A stretch of 64,000 bases of DNA from Holophagales bacterium (GTDB taxonomy: Bacteria > Acidobacteriota > Thermoanaerobaculia > Multivoradales > Multivoraceae), in the NCBI GenBank assembly GCA_009843505.1, contig VYDI01000035.1:1-64000 (forward strand). Direction: 5' to 3'. Positions 63,949-64,000 of this stretch are shown one piece after another. The notes below the pieces were generated by a model. The model was given only the letters and a program-made list of their open reading frames with translations. It was not told where the DNA came from and ran no database searches. Numbering within the stretch: the first letter of the stretch is position 1; the number at the start of each line of letters is the position of its first letter. The translations under genes were made by a program, and so were the position numbers.

Positions 63949-64000
63949 ATGAAGAGGACGTTCTTCGCGCTGGCGCTCGTCGCCTCGATGGGGTTCGCCG
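63949..64000 (+). CDS. Start of a secreted protein gene, cut by the window end
   Basis: Only 17 codons are present (MKRTFFALALVASMGFA). They read as a typical Sec signal peptide. The ATG lies 2 nt after the stop of the DUF1579-like gene, so the two are probably in one operon. Nothing can be said about the mature protein. Confidence 0.65.
   Translation, partial: MKRTFFALALVASMGFA

Overview
The window is high-GC bacterial chromosomal DNA. The best guess at the source is an aerobic Acidobacteriota, possibly of the Thermoanaerobaculia type. This rests on five tandem secreted proteins of the 'VWFA-related Acidobacterial domain' type, Oar-like TonB receptors with an N-terminal carboxypeptidase-regulatory domain, several secreted or lipoprotein families common in that phylum, and heme A synthesis genes that imply an aa3-type oxidase. 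The taxonomic call is inference. I saw no rRNA, tRNA, CRISPR array, complete insertion sequence or prophage.

Layout. 0.2-10.7 kb (minus strand): a TonB receptor is followed by a tight run of genes: a DUF1080 lipoprotein, a Rieske-ThDP fusion enzyme, methionine aminopeptidase, a large secreted protein and a CaiB/BaiF CoA-transferase, then ctaA and ctaB. 10.8-20 kb (plus): an S45 acylase diverges from the receptor. It is followed by a cytochrome c overlapping a Tat-exported ThDP enzyme, two small proteins, an ASPIC/UnbV lipoprotein and a TPR protein. 20.0-20.7 kb: a VapBC module. 20.8-28.5 kb: five tandem VWA-type secreted proteins, convergent with an Oar-like receptor (28.5-31.7 kb). 32-39.9 kb: a two-pump RND efflux operon with one adaptor. 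40-45.7 kb: an M20 amidohydrolase diverges from a molybdopterin-binding protein, followed by three tandem paralogous secreted proteins. 45.7-49.9 kb: an island of small uncharacterised proteins, a frameshifted gene and a DegP-like protease. 49.9-53.7 kb (minus): a coiled-coil protein, MogA, a second S45 acylase and a secreted protein. 53.8-64 kb: pyrE overlapping a heme-c/copper-monooxygenase-like protein, a GNAT, a sulfatase-like TPR protein, an NTF2-like lipoprotein, an Oar-like receptor and two secreted proteins, the last truncated by the window end.

Themes. Much of the window encodes envelope proteins: receptors, secreted beta-rich proteins, lipoproteins, efflux and periplasmic hydrolases. 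Two unrelated loci couple a ThDP-dependent 2-oxoacid-type enzyme to a one-electron carrier. One is a Rieske domain fused in cis. The other is a cytochrome c encoded directly upstream of a Tat-exported enzyme. The intergenic DNA carries a modular three-hairpin repeat whose stems change sequence but keep their pairing, and a second inverted repeat of about 90 bases. Many transcription units have a TANNNT box only 5-15 nt before the start codon, which suggests frequent leaderless transcription.
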